Source: a virus
Strand: one strand, 5' to 3'
Virus record (IMG/VR): IMGVR_UViG_3300013093_000328
Span: 1 to 21,165 of that record
Length of the DNA: 21,165 nucleotides
Positions within the stretch are counted from its first letter, which is position 1. Each line of letters starts with the position of its first letter. The position numbers and the translations under genes were made by a program. Below the pieces are notes generated by a model. The model was not told the DNA's origin and ran no database searches. It was given only the letters and a program-made list of their open reading frames with translations. Positions 1-6,568 of the stretch are shown in pieces.

Positions 1-97
1 GTTGTGGATATTGAGGAGGCTGTGGCTGATATTGCTGAGGAGGTTGTTGCGGTCTATTCCCCAGTTGGCGTGACCACCAATCGCTATTGTTGCTCAT
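1..97 (-). CDS. Partial Pro/Gln-rich phage protein (N-terminus only)
   Basis: An ATG at 95-97 opens a frame that runs off the left edge (32 codons visible). It begins MSNNSDWWSRQLGNRPQQPP and continues as a Pro/Gln/Tyr-rich, low-complexity stretch, so the visible part is probably a disordered N-terminal tail. The start is supported by an AGAGGG Shine-Dalgarno sequence on the minus strand about 7 nt upstream, and it overlaps the end of the preceding gene by 14 nt, as is usual in this genome. The rest of the protein lies outside the window, so I cannot assign a function. The DWW-SR opening followed by a P/Q linker may lead into a small folded domain, but that is a guess. Confidence 0.6.
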   Translation of the reverse strand, partial: MSNNSDWWSRQLGNRPQQPPQQYQPQPPQYPQ

Positions 98-590
98 CTG
101 TTATCCCTCTATTTGCTTCGGCATAGCCTTCTTGAAACAATCCTATCGCAAATCCTGCTGATAAAGTAAATAGCGAAGCAGCAAGGCTAATCTGGTTAAA
201 TAGCACAATGCTGTCCTCGATTATGGAGTCAATAGCCTCTGATTCATCATCGTCTAGAGACTCTCTTAACTCTTCAAATCGCTTCTCATAATTCTTCATT
301 TGAATGCTATTGATGACATAGCTGTTGATTTCAGATATCCCGCTAACAAAGTCTTCGTATGGAGCAACCCTAGCCATGCGAATCTCGCTATCTCGCTGTT
401 CCATCTCCACGCCTTCTTGGCTGATGGGAGGGATATCTAGTTCTTGAGCCAGCTCTTCTCCATTAGTTACCTGCATGTCGTACAGATACCAGCGAACTAA
501 AGTGGACATAGGTATGTAGCCGATATCTCCAGGCTCTTTAGTGAAAGCCTCTTCGTCTTTATCGCCACGAAACTTGTCGAAAAAACTCAC
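84..590 (-). CDS. Hypothetical protein with one predicted membrane helix
   Basis: This 168-residue protein starts at GTG (588-590), which overlaps the polymerase TGA in a GTGA arrangement and implies translational coupling. Residues 1-130 are acidic and mostly helical, with the charged segment RFEELRESLDDDESE near 105-120. Residues about 132-153 (SLAASLFTLSAGFAIGLF core) are hydrophobic and could be one membrane-spanning helix or a buried amphipathic hairpin. I do not recognise a named family. Its place directly after the polymerase and before another small gene suggests an early accessory protein, perhaps one tying replication to the membrane, but this is inferred only from position and the hydrophobic segment. 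Confidence 0.8.
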   Translation of the reverse strand: MSFFDKFRGDKDEEAFTKEPGDIGYIPMSTLVRWYLYDMQVTNGEELAQELDIPPISQEGVEMEQRDSEIRMARVAPYEDFVSGISEINSYVINSIQMKNYEKRFEELRESLDDDESEAIDSIIEDSIVLFNQISLAASLFTLSAGFAIGLFQEGYAEANRGITDEQQ

Positions 591-2536
591 TTCTTACCAT
601 CACCCCACTTATCCACAATCTTAATATCCGCAATAAGCGGAACTCGAATAGTCTTAACGCCCTTCATAACGTTCTCCATGGCATCCCTAATAGCCTCAGC
701 AGTTTCCTCAGCCAAATGATTAGGAGCCAAAGTCACTAGTTCGTCGTGAACCGTTAGTAGAAGCTTAGACCCTTGAGGAATCTTTCTGTATGCGCCACAC
801 ATGGCTAGTTTCATAATATCTGCAGCCGAACCTTGAATCTTGGTGTTAAAGGCTTGTCGCTCGGCAGAGCTACGCTTCTCTCTAATATCTGAGTTAATAT
901 CAGGCAAATAGCGACGGCGGTCACAAATGGTGGTCACATACCCGTTTTTACGGGTGCTGGCAATAACCTTACTGCGGTAGTTATTGATTTCCTTAAACTC
1001 CTTGGCGAAATTGTCTAGGAGCTCTTTAGCCTCTGCAAGCTTAATTCCAAGGGTCTTTGCTACCTTGTCAGGACCTACGCCATAGGACATGGATAGGTTG
1101 AGGACTTTACCCGCTGAGCGGTCTTTACCTACTTTGGAAGCAATAGCAGTATAGATATCTTTACCAGTATTAAAAGCCTCAAGCATGGTCGGGTCTTGGG
1201 AAAAGGAAGCAATCAATCTAGGCTCAATTTGGGCATAGTCAGCGACAACTAACTTATAACCTTCAGGAGCGATAAACAGGTTGCGAATCTTCTTACCTAT
1301 TTCGCTCTTCTCAGGGTTAGGGATGTTCTGTAGGTTAGGGTTTTTACTGGAGAATCGCCCTGTTTCCGCGCCGTTCTGAAGGAAGTCACAGTGGATACGC
1401 CCACTTATGAGCAGGCTGGTCTTCTCCTCATCTCCCAAGTAAGGGATGATGTAGGTAGTTAGCAATTTGTTAAGGTCTGAGTAGGCAGATAGCAACTTAC
1501 CCAGTGGGTCATGGACAAGTTCCTTAAGAGCTTCTTCTGAAGTTGAGTAGTCTAAGTAAGTCAATTCCTCATTGTTCATGCTTTTATTCTTACCTTTGGT
1601 GGTTAAGACCTTAGTCTTTAATCCCCTACCGCCCTCAGATTTAGGGGCATAAAGAATAAATTGCTTCTCTGGAACTGAGTTGATATTAAACTTTTGATTT
1701 GCTTCCTGATAAATCTTGGTACGCAATTCATCAATGTCTCGCTCTAAATCTACCTTCAACTGAGCCAAAGCTTCAGTATCAATAGGTGCGCCAGCTAACT
1801 TCATGTCACAAAGAACACGAAGAACTTCCATCTCTAAGTTCATAACTTTTACAACATTAGCCTCTTCAACCTTTTCTTTAAGTTTTCCCCAAAGAAGCCA
1901 TGTGTATTTAGCATCAAGCTCTGCGTAAGTAGCGACATCATCAAATGTGTGAACAGAAATATCTTTACCAACACCTTTGACCATGTGGTAACCAAGCTCT
2001 CTTTCAACGCAATCGTCTAGAGAGCACTTGCCCTTATTACGGTTATCATAAAGAAAGGATGCAAGCATGGTGTCAAAGTAAGGTCCTGGAGCGACTTCGT
2101 TATTGCAGTATTTTGCAATAGAAGTTAAGTCAAAAATTAAGTTGTGACCAATCTTTAGTTTGTCACTAAAAAGAAGCGGTCTAAGTGCCTCAAACACTTC
2201 GTCTGGGAATAGTTGTGCTGGAGGCTCAGTAAAGACTTTGGTGGCTTTGCGGTCATCTCTAGAGTAATCACTGGGACGGACTACTAGACCAGTATCTAGT
2301 CTTTTTTGTCCTTGTCCAGTAAGAGGTCTAACAAGCTCGATAAAGTCACCATTGGGATGACCCATAGGAATAGAATCAACTCGACCATAGGTAGCAAGAC
2401 TTATCCAAACTACTTGATTTACAGGAGTAAGAACCCTTTGCTCTCCCATAGTTTCAACGTCAAAAGCAAACGCATCTTGTTTTAAATAATACTCAACCAA
2501 CTCATTAAGTTGGTCCTTGTTCAGAATAACGCTCAT
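587..2536 (-). CDS. polA: Family A (Pol I-type) DNA polymerase with 3'-5' exonuclease
   Basis: This 649-residue polymerase should copy the phage genome. The N-terminal DnaQ-like proofreading domain has Exo I D26-V-E28, Exo II D136 (in GHNLIFD) and Exo III Y204-x3-D208. The palm and fingers follow: TGRFSS plus PNLQNIP (392-406), motif A DYAQIEPR (433-440), motif B R473-x3-K477-x3-L481-x3-Y485-G, and motif C H597-D598-E599. There is no 5'-3' exonuclease domain, as is typical of phage enzymes. All catalytic residues I can check are intact. The residue equivalent to E. coli Phe762 is Leu (L481). ATG is preceded by AAGGGGAG, and the leader carries a large hairpin. The gene ends in a 3-nt overlap with the next gene. 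Family assignment is secure. Confidence 0.97.
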   Translation of the reverse strand: MSVILNKDQLNELVEYYLKQDAFAFDVETMGEQRVLTPVNQVVWISLATYGRVDSIPMGHPNGDFIELVRPLTGQGQKRLDTGLVVRPSDYSRDDRKATKVFTEPPAQLFPDEVFEALRPLLFSDKLKIGHNLIFDLTSIAKYCNNEVAPGPYFDTMLASFLYDNRNKGKCSLDDCVERELGYHMVKGVGKDISVHTFDDVATYAELDAKYTWLLWGKLKEKVEEANVVKVMNLEMEVLRVLCDMKLAGAPIDTEALAQLKVDLERDIDELRTKIYQEANQKFNINSVPEKQFILYAPKSEGGRGLKTKVLTTKGKNKSMNNEELTYLDYSTSEEALKELVHDPLGKLLSAYSDLNKLLTTYIIPYLGDEEKTSLLISGRIHCDFLQNGAETGRFSSKNPNLQNIPNPEKSEIGKKIRNLFIAPEGYKLVVADYAQIEPRLIASFSQDPTMLEAFNTGKDIYTAIASKVGKDRSAGKVLNLSMSYGVGPDKVAKTLGIKLAEAKELLDNFAKEFKEINNYRSKVIASTRKNGYVTTICDRRRYLPDINSDIREKRSSAERQAFNTKIQGSAADIMKLAMCGAYRKIPQGSKLLLTVHDELVTLAPNHLAEETAEAIRDAMENVMKGVKTIRVPLIADIKIVDKWGDGKK

Positions 2537-2540
2537 ATCT

Positions 2541-2612
2541 CCCCTTATATGCTTGCAGGGACAGGATGAAAGGGGTGCTGTGAACTCAGCGTGAACATCC
2601 TGCCCCTGAAGC
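2541..2612 (-). promoter_or_regulatory. Structured leader (hairpin, possible pseudoknot) of the polymerase gene
   Basis: The 87-bp gap before polA is largely a single inverted repeat. On the minus strand the arm at 2596-2612 (GCTTCAGGGGCAGGATG) pairs with that at 2551-2568 (CATCCTGTCCCTGCAAGC): 17 pairs with one G·U and one bulge. The 27-nt loop holds a small GCTG/CAGC hairpin (2577-2580 with 2587-2590), two GTTCAC copies spaced 11 nt apart, and CCCCTT (2570-2575), which is complementary to the AAGGGG Shine-Dalgarno at 2541-2546. Loop-to-SD pairing would make a pseudoknot that hides the ribosome site. No U-tract follows, so a simple terminator is unlikely. The structure is visible in the sequence; its function is inferred. 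Confidence 0.65.
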
Positions 2613-2623
2613 GACCTAGTGTG

Positions 2624-3316
2624 TTAGTTACCCATCATTTCTTGAGCAATCTCCATGAGTTCCGCGTAAGAGTTTTGGCGGTATAGAGACGATTCGAAAG
2701 GAGTAGTGGCACTAACTAGTTCCTCTGCCTTAGCCTCATTGATACCCCAATCTTCAAAGAGGTCACGAGCCTTAACAGCCTGAAGGTGATAAACAGTTGT
2801 CTGCTTCTCTCCTGTACGGCTAAGAGCCCAGTATGGCTTGGTCAAAGGACCTTGTGGGGAGAAGTGTGCATTGTGCAGTGACTTCCAAAAACGAGCGGTA
2901 GCAATGAGAATCTGCTTCTCAGGCTTTCCGTCTTCAGTTGAAAAGTTAACGATAGTGAATATGCGCTTCTCTTCAGCCTTGTTATGTAGAACAGTGCAGA
3001 GAGGGCAATCATTGTCACTATTAGAATTCAAGCAAATGTAAGACTTCTTTCCTGGCTTTCCAGTAAGGAAGTGTTGCTTGAAAGCAGCAAACGGACCGTT
3101 CTCTCCAATAAACTTTACGACCTGTGGGGTTTCCTTCTGCTTAAATTCAGTTGGAAATCCAGTGCTTTCAGTCTTGGCAGTGAGTCCTTCTGCAGCATCC
3201 CAACCAGAAACAATCAATGATGAAGCTGATTGAACTGGACGGTCATTGATAGAAAAATCTTCCTCTTCTGTAACAAACTCAGAAGCGATGAAGTCTGGTG
3301 TTGATTCTTTAGCCAT
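2624..3316 (-). CDS. Probable zinc-binding single-stranded-DNA-binding replication protein
   Basis: This 230-residue protein has an acidic N-terminal tail (about 1-40) and then a central region with Cys95-x8-Cys104-Pro-Leu-Cys107, plus His82 or His111 as a likely fourth ligand. It looks like the zinc-ribbon-in-OB arrangement of T4 gp32-type ssDNA-binding proteins, where the Cys cluster sits between aromatic-rich strands (FTIVNF, ARFWKSL, PYWAL). I place the start at the ATG at 3314-3316 (MAKESTPDF), because GAAGGA lies 7 nt upstream; the longer version from 3346 lacks this and would overlap the previous gene by 38 nt. Its position just before the polymerase fits a strand-protecting role. The match to the ssDNA-binding family is by pattern only. 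Confidence 0.65.
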   Translation of the reverse strand: MAKESTPDFIASEFVTEEEDFSINDRPVQSASSLIVSGWDAAEGLTAKTESTGFPTEFKQKETPQVVKFIGENGPFAAFKQHFLTGKPGKKSYICLNSNSDNDCPLCTVLHNKAEEKRIFTIVNFSTEDGKPEKQILIATARFWKSLHNAHFSPQGPLTKPYWALSRTGEKQTTVYHLQAVKARDLFEDWGINEAKAEELVSATTPFESSLYRQNSYAELMEIAQEMMGN

Positions 3317-3785
3317 TTTTATTTCCTTCATTTGTGGTGTTATCACGTAGCAACTTTTGCCACGTCTCGTTTAGTTCTTTATAAACTGAACGGTGTTGAG
3401 TCCAATCTATACGAGATTTGTTCATAAGTCCATTTCTCGTAAAGATTTCGACTGCGGAGTCAATCATAGCCCTTGTGTAGAGTCTACGACCTTTATGCTC
3501 CTCCCCGTTTTTATCTTTTTTAGTCGGTAAGCGGTAAAAGGATTGTGGAACATGACCTTCCCTCATCCACTTACGAACTGTTATAACTGGGCGACCTACA
3601 GCGCCTGCAAAAGCGCCTATGGTAAACATCTCAACCTCTACACCATTGATGTATTTTTTATAAGGTTTTGCATCCCAGTTTTCGTCAGGTACTACCTCAG
3701 GAGGTAGAGCCTCACGACGTTTCCTCTTGCTTCCTGGATAGTAGGTATCCAGTTCTGCAAACTGTTCCATAAAATCTTCTTGCAT
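3309..3785 (-). CDS. MerR/excisionase-like helix-turn-helix DNA-binding protein
   Basis: This 158-residue protein has a basic N-terminus (KRKRR at 20-24). Residues about 53-116 form a winged-helix segment: MFTIGAFAGAVGRPVITVRK is helix-turn-helix, WMREGHVPQ the connection, and RRLYTRAMIDSAVEIF the wing and following helix. This is the layout of MerR/AlpA/Xis-type domains. The C-terminal tail (125-158) is polar and helical. The ATG at 3783-3785 follows the previous stop by 1 nt with AAGGG upstream; an alternative ATG five codons later has a weaker site. It ends in an 8-nt overlap with the ssDNA-binding-like gene. It could regulate the operon or recognise an origin. DNA binding is likely; the target is unknown. 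Confidence 0.75.
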   Translation of the reverse strand: MQEDFMEQFAELDTYYPGSKRKRREALPPEVVPDENWDAKPYKKYINGVEVEMFTIGAFAGAVGRPVITVRKWMREGHVPQSFYRLPTKKDKNGEEHKGRRLYTRAMIDSAVEIFTRNGLMNKSRIDWTQHRSVYKELNETWQKLLRDNTTNEGNKNG

Positions 3786-3786
3786 G

Positions 3787-4191
3787 TCAACCCTTGTTTA
3801 CAAAGAAGGCATATGAAACTTTTTTAGGAACAATGGTGTTCATATCTTCTTCAGAGATTTCGCCCTCATAGTAAGCAGCCATAAGCGCATCTTCTTCAAC
3901 CATCTTTACTTGCTTGATGCACTTATCTAAGCCCCTCTCTTCCAAGAATGGGATAGCGGAGTCTGTATTAATCTCCATGCTAGTGCGCTTGCGCTTTGTA
4001 ATAGAGACGACGCCAATAGTCTCATCACCAATGTCTAGAGTGATGTTTCCTTTGGAGTCTTCTTCACCATGCTTATCAATGGCATCTGTTAAAACTGAGT
4101 GTAAAGCTTTCTTGCGCTCAGCTAAAAGCTTCTCTTGTTCTTGAATACCAACGTACTGACGAATGTTACTGCGGATAGCTTCTGCATCCAT
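3787..4191 (-). CDS. Hypothetical protein with N-terminal coiled coil
   Basis: This 134-residue protein begins with a charged helix (about 8-40, containing EQEKLLAERKKALHSVL) likely to form a coiled coil. A short β-rich segment follows (ITLDIGDETIGVVSITKRKR, about 49-68), then a helical domain ending GEISEEDMNTIVPKKVSYAF. The layout resembles hypothetical proteins I associate with actinobacterial phage replication regions, but I cannot name a family or a catalytic residue. It is the first gene after the dyad and promoter-like site at 4199-4248, and heads the group that continues through the HTH, ssDNA-binding-like and polymerase genes. Its Shine-Dalgarno AAAGGGGG lies inside the downstream arm of that dyad. 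Confidence 0.8.
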   Translation of the reverse strand: MDAEAIRSNIRQYVGIQEQEKLLAERKKALHSVLTDAIDKHGEEDSKGNITLDIGDETIGVVSITKRKRTSMEINTDSAIPFLEERGLDKCIKQVKMVEEDALMAAYYEGEISEEDMNTIVPKKVSYAFFVNKG

Positions 4192-4198
4192 AAAAGAA

Positions 4199-4231
4199 CC
4201 CCCTTTAGATTCAAGCAGAATCTATCGGGGG
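4199..4231 (-). promoter_or_regulatory. Two-tier inverted repeat covering the ribosome site (operator, attenuator or SD-hiding hairpin)
   Basis: On the minus strand the element reads CCCCC-GA-TAGATTC-TGCTT-GAATCTA-AA-GGGGG, then TTCTTTT and ATG. The inner 7-bp repeat is perfect; a 2x2 internal loop separates it from a perfect 5-bp C/G clamp. The GGGGG arm is the Shine-Dalgarno of the gene starting at 4191, so an RNA hairpin would hide it. The TTCTTTT tract after a GC clamp also resembles an intrinsic terminator, giving an attenuator possibility. The inner repeat overlaps a -10-like hexamer and lies just downstream of a ribbon-helix-helix gene, so it may instead be a DNA operator. Sequence symmetry is certain; which use is real is not. 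Confidence 0.6.
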
Positions 4232-4248
4232 TCCTGTAGTCGTGTCAA
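4219..4248 (-). promoter_or_regulatory. Candidate sigma70-type promoter
   Basis: The minus strand has a perfect TTGACA (4243-4248), an 18-bp spacer, and TAGATT (4219-4224), which matches the -10 consensus at 4 of 6 positions. It starts just after the stop of the RHH gene and points toward the gene at 4191. The predicted transcription start falls near the loop of the dyad at 4199-4231. The consensus -35 in a non-coding gap is the main support; the -10 is imperfect. Confidence 0.4.
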
Positions 4249-4251
4249 ATT

Positions 4252-4395
4252 TTAGTCTTTAATGTATTCCTCAAGGGCTTGGATAATAACGCTGGTAACG
4301 GTCACTTTTTGCTCAGAGGCTTTAATTTGGACGGCTTTCCATAGGTCATCTGCTACGCGGATGGTGCGTGTGGGCGTCTTAGGTGCATTTGGCAT
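4252..4395 (-). CDS. Small ribbon-helix-helix (Arc/CopG-like) DNA-binding protein
   Basis: A 47-codon frame starts at ATG 4393-4395 with AGAGGA directly upstream and stops at TAA 4252-4254. The protein is MPNAPKTPTRTIRVADDLWK followed by AVQIKASEQK and VTVTSVIIQALEEYIKD. It fits the ribbon-helix-helix pattern: a β-strand with alternating basic residues (about 8-14), helix A (15-28), a turn, and helix B (32-45). Such proteins bind DNA as dimers through the paired strand. It begins 4 nt after the preceding stop and ends beside a promoter-like site and inverted repeat, so it is a natural candidate to regulate the downstream genes. Fold confidence is good; the operator assignment is inferred. Confidence 0.8.
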   Translation of the reverse strand: MPNAPKTPTRTIRVADDLWKAVQIKASEQKVTVTSVIIQALEEYIKD

Positions 4396-4399
4396 TCCT

Positions 4400-4972
4400 C
4401 TAGTCTACCTCTTGCAGTGACATATCGGGGTCTAATTCGGTAACTTCTAGAAGACCTGCCTGCATAACCATATAGGTATCTGTCTTAGGAAAATACAGGT
4501 AGTAGTCATCCTTAGTTGCAGTGGATGCGTCTATAGCCTTTTCCCGTGCTGTTGCTATCTCTATGCCACCTAGTAAAACTACCTTTTGCGAATTTTGGTA
4601 GTCCACATAAGCCAGGATAGCGGTCTTGGTAATCTCATCATCCCCACGGATTGAGAGCTGACCATCAATCTCGTTTACTCTTCTAACCTCAAAATAGGGC
4701 TCTACATCTGGAGCCTTGCGGTTATTGTTGTGCTCTGAAAGCTCCCAGTACTTATCGTTCCACTTAGTGCCGTAGAACTTAGCCACAGCGCATTCAGCGA
4801 CCGCTCCTAGCATATCGCCAGCGATGTCAGGTAGTTGGCGACCTGTACGGAACTTAGTCCCTACTCGCTCACCGTTTGCTTCTCGGTGCTTGATGCTACG
4901 TTCAAATCCAATATCCAACGCGTGTTTATATTCTTCTCTGGTTAGCCAGACCTCTGCCCGTATTGTTGCCAT
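4400..4972 (-). CDS. Hypothetical protein, possible PD-(D/E)XK-like nuclease fold
   Basis: This 190-residue protein contains a helix with a buried acid (GAVAECAVAKFYG, E60), then KAPDV (D89) and YFEVRR (E95-V-R97) on the next strand, then QLSIRGDDE and a strand AILAYVDYQ. An E...D...ExK-like order is the layout of restriction-type nucleases, and I have seen phage proteins with a similar arrangement. The final catalytic lysine is replaced here by Arg97 or Arg98, so activity is uncertain. It follows the helicase gene by 9 nt with a clear AAGGAG at its ATG and precedes the RHH gene by 4 nt. A nuclease acting with the upstream SNF2-type helicase would fit. This is fold guessing, not a firm match. 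Confidence 0.5.
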   Translation of the reverse strand: MATIRAEVWLTREEYKHALDIGFERSIKHREANGERVGTKFRTGRQLPDIAGDMLGAVAECAVAKFYGTKWNDKYWELSEHNNNRKAPDVEPYFEVRRVNEIDGQLSIRGDDEITKTAILAYVDYQNSQKVVLLGGIEIATAREKAIDASTATKDDYYLYFPKTDTYMVMQAGLLEVTELDPDMSLQEVD

Positions 4973-4981
4973 AAGTGCTCC

Positions 4982-6568
4982 TTATATTGTGGTTGTTCGT
5001 AGAAAACTGCTGAGTGATGCTAGAGTCAATTCAACCCCACCTTTGTCATCTATTCCTTTGCCATCAATCACAGCTGAGGCAACGGAAGATTTAAATTGAA
5101 GCGCATCATACTGACGTACTTCCAAAGACCCCGCTACAAGGATGTCTTGTATAACGGCGGCTTGAAATTTGGAAGAGGCTCGGATAATTCGCCCGTTTCT
5201 TTGAGTGGCTGCGCCTGACGACCACGGTAGGTCATAATTGATGAGCAGATTTCCAGCGGGTAAATCAACGCCGTAACCCCCAGCATCGCTAGAAATAAGT
5301 ACCCTAATACTTGGGTCATTATTGAAAGCAATTTTGTTCTCCTCTTTTTGTTTGGCGTTTAATTTCCCTGAATACAACTTACAGATATCTTCTCCGAGTT
5401 CTTTCTGAATAATGTCAAGCATGTGCACATGGGTAGCAAATATAACTACCTTGTTATCTTCAGAAATATCCAAGAAATCTTTTACATAGGACACTAAAGT
5501 ACTGAGCTTATCGCACTTAGTAATCCCATCTAACAAACCATCGTCAACGAGTTCTGCAGCATAGGCGGAGCCGTCCCCTTTTTGTTCATGGAACTTTTCA
5601 GCACTGATGCGTATCAAATCTGGATGGGAGCACAGCATCTTAAGTGCACCGATTTTAGACATAAGCTTTCCACGCAGTTCATCTGCTGGACCGCCCCACT
5701 GTTTCTCTAAACCGTAGTGGGCTAGGAGATTAAAGGATGTGCCAAACAACGCCTCGGCGTCCTCTAAATCCCTTAATAGGTCATTTGCTATCTTGTTGTA
5801 CAGCTTGGCTGTTTTCCTGTCTGGGACTACCAGCAGAGGGTCTTTATGGATAGCATCTGGAAGATACGGGGCTACATCAGGGTCTTTTTGAGACTTTCGC
5901 ACGCAAGCTTTTTTAAGCCTCTCGTGTAACGTAGGCAGGTTCCTGTAGCGGGAGACAGCGCCCCAATGATTTCGGACAATGAAAGTGTGGTCAAATACGT
6001 CAAACTTACCAAGGAGCTGATTGTCAACAAATTGCATAATGCTAAACAGTTCTTCGGGTTTGCCGTTTTCAATAGGAGTACCTGTTAGTGCAAATCTATA
6101 GGGGGCATCAGCAAGGTTTTTAACATGCTTAGAGCGCTTAGAGCGAAATGACTTAATAGCAGTGGCTTCATCAATGACAATAAAACCTCTCGGGAGCTTG
6201 CTTACAAACTTCCAATCATTAACCACTTGCTCGTAGTTAATAATCACATAGTCAGTAGTTTCAATCCCACCATTAATAACGGACATATACTGCTCAGCTC
6301 TTTTAGTAGGAGAGCCGTCAATAACTAAAGCTTTTGAAGTACCTTCTGTAAACTTTTTAATCTGGTTTGCCCATTGGTATTTAAGTGAGGATAAGCAAAT
6401 AACAATTCCTGGGGTTACTACTTTTTGCTCTTCTTTCAACCGCTCTAAGGCAGCGATAGTCAATACGGTTTTTCCCAGCCCTAAGTCGTACGCCACAAGC
6501 ACTTTGCCTGTTTCGCACATCTTGTCAACCGCCTCAGGTTGATAGGGCAGTAGAGTTCCCTTAAACAT
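4982..6568 (-). CDS. SNF2-type superfamily 2 DNA helicase/translocase
   Basis: This 528-residue protein has a full set of SF2 motifs. A Q-like motif (LLPYQPEAV, 6-14) precedes Walker A DLGLGKT (28-34). Walker B is IDEAT (132-136, DEAT in place of DEAH), motif III is TGTP (162-165), and the second RecA lobe carries KVVIFATH (373-380), motif V SSDAGGYGVDL (426-436) and motif VI QRNGRIIR (456-463). The compact spacing and LTGTPIEN plus QRNGR signatures are typical of SNF2 proteins found in phage replication regions, where they may remodel protein-DNA complexes or help recombination and fork restart. It overlaps the dNMP kinase gene by 8 nt. The family is secure; its exact phage role is not. Confidence 0.93.
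   Translation of the reverse strand: MFKGTLLPYQPEAVDKMCETGKVLVAYDLGLGKTVLTIAALERLKEEQKVVTPGIVICLSSLKYQWANQIKKFTEGTSKALVIDGSPTKRAEQYMSVINGGIETTDYVIINYEQVVNDWKFVSKLPRGFIVIDEATAIKSFRSKRSKHVKNLADAPYRFALTGTPIENGKPEELFSIMQFVDNQLLGKFDVFDHTFIVRNHWGAVSRYRNLPTLHERLKKACVRKSQKDPDVAPYLPDAIHKDPLLVVPDRKTAKLYNKIANDLLRDLEDAEALFGTSFNLLAHYGLEKQWGGPADELRGKLMSKIGALKMLCSHPDLIRISAEKFHEQKGDGSAYAAELVDDGLLDGITKCDKLSTLVSYVKDFLDISEDNKVVIFATHVHMLDIIQKELGEDICKLYSGKLNAKQKEENKIAFNNDPSIRVLISSDAGGYGVDLPAGNLLINYDLPWSSGAATQRNGRIIRASSKFQAAVIQDILVAGSLEVRQYDALQFKSSVASAVIDGKGIDDKGGVELTLASLSSFLRTTTI

Noticed and set aside
2551-2612. The polymerase leader hairpin as an intrinsic terminator of the upstream gene
   Set aside because: There is no U-rich tract after the stem; the next bases are CATATAAGGGGAG, which include the Shine-Dalgarno.
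2838-3041. Cys-containing plus-strand frame opposite the ssDNA-binding-like gene
   Set aside because: The apparent cysteines come from reading the opposite strand; no plausible zinc spacing and no context for plus-strand genes.
4824-5099. Plus-strand open frame spanning the possible-nuclease and helicase genes
   Set aside because: Shadow of two minus-strand genes; Ser/Pro-rich translation with no domain or good ribosome site.
5134-5331. Minus-strand frame with a hydrophobic stretch inside the SNF2-type gene
   Set aside because: Out-of-frame shadow of helicase motifs V and VI; no ribosome site, and the overlapping gene is certain.
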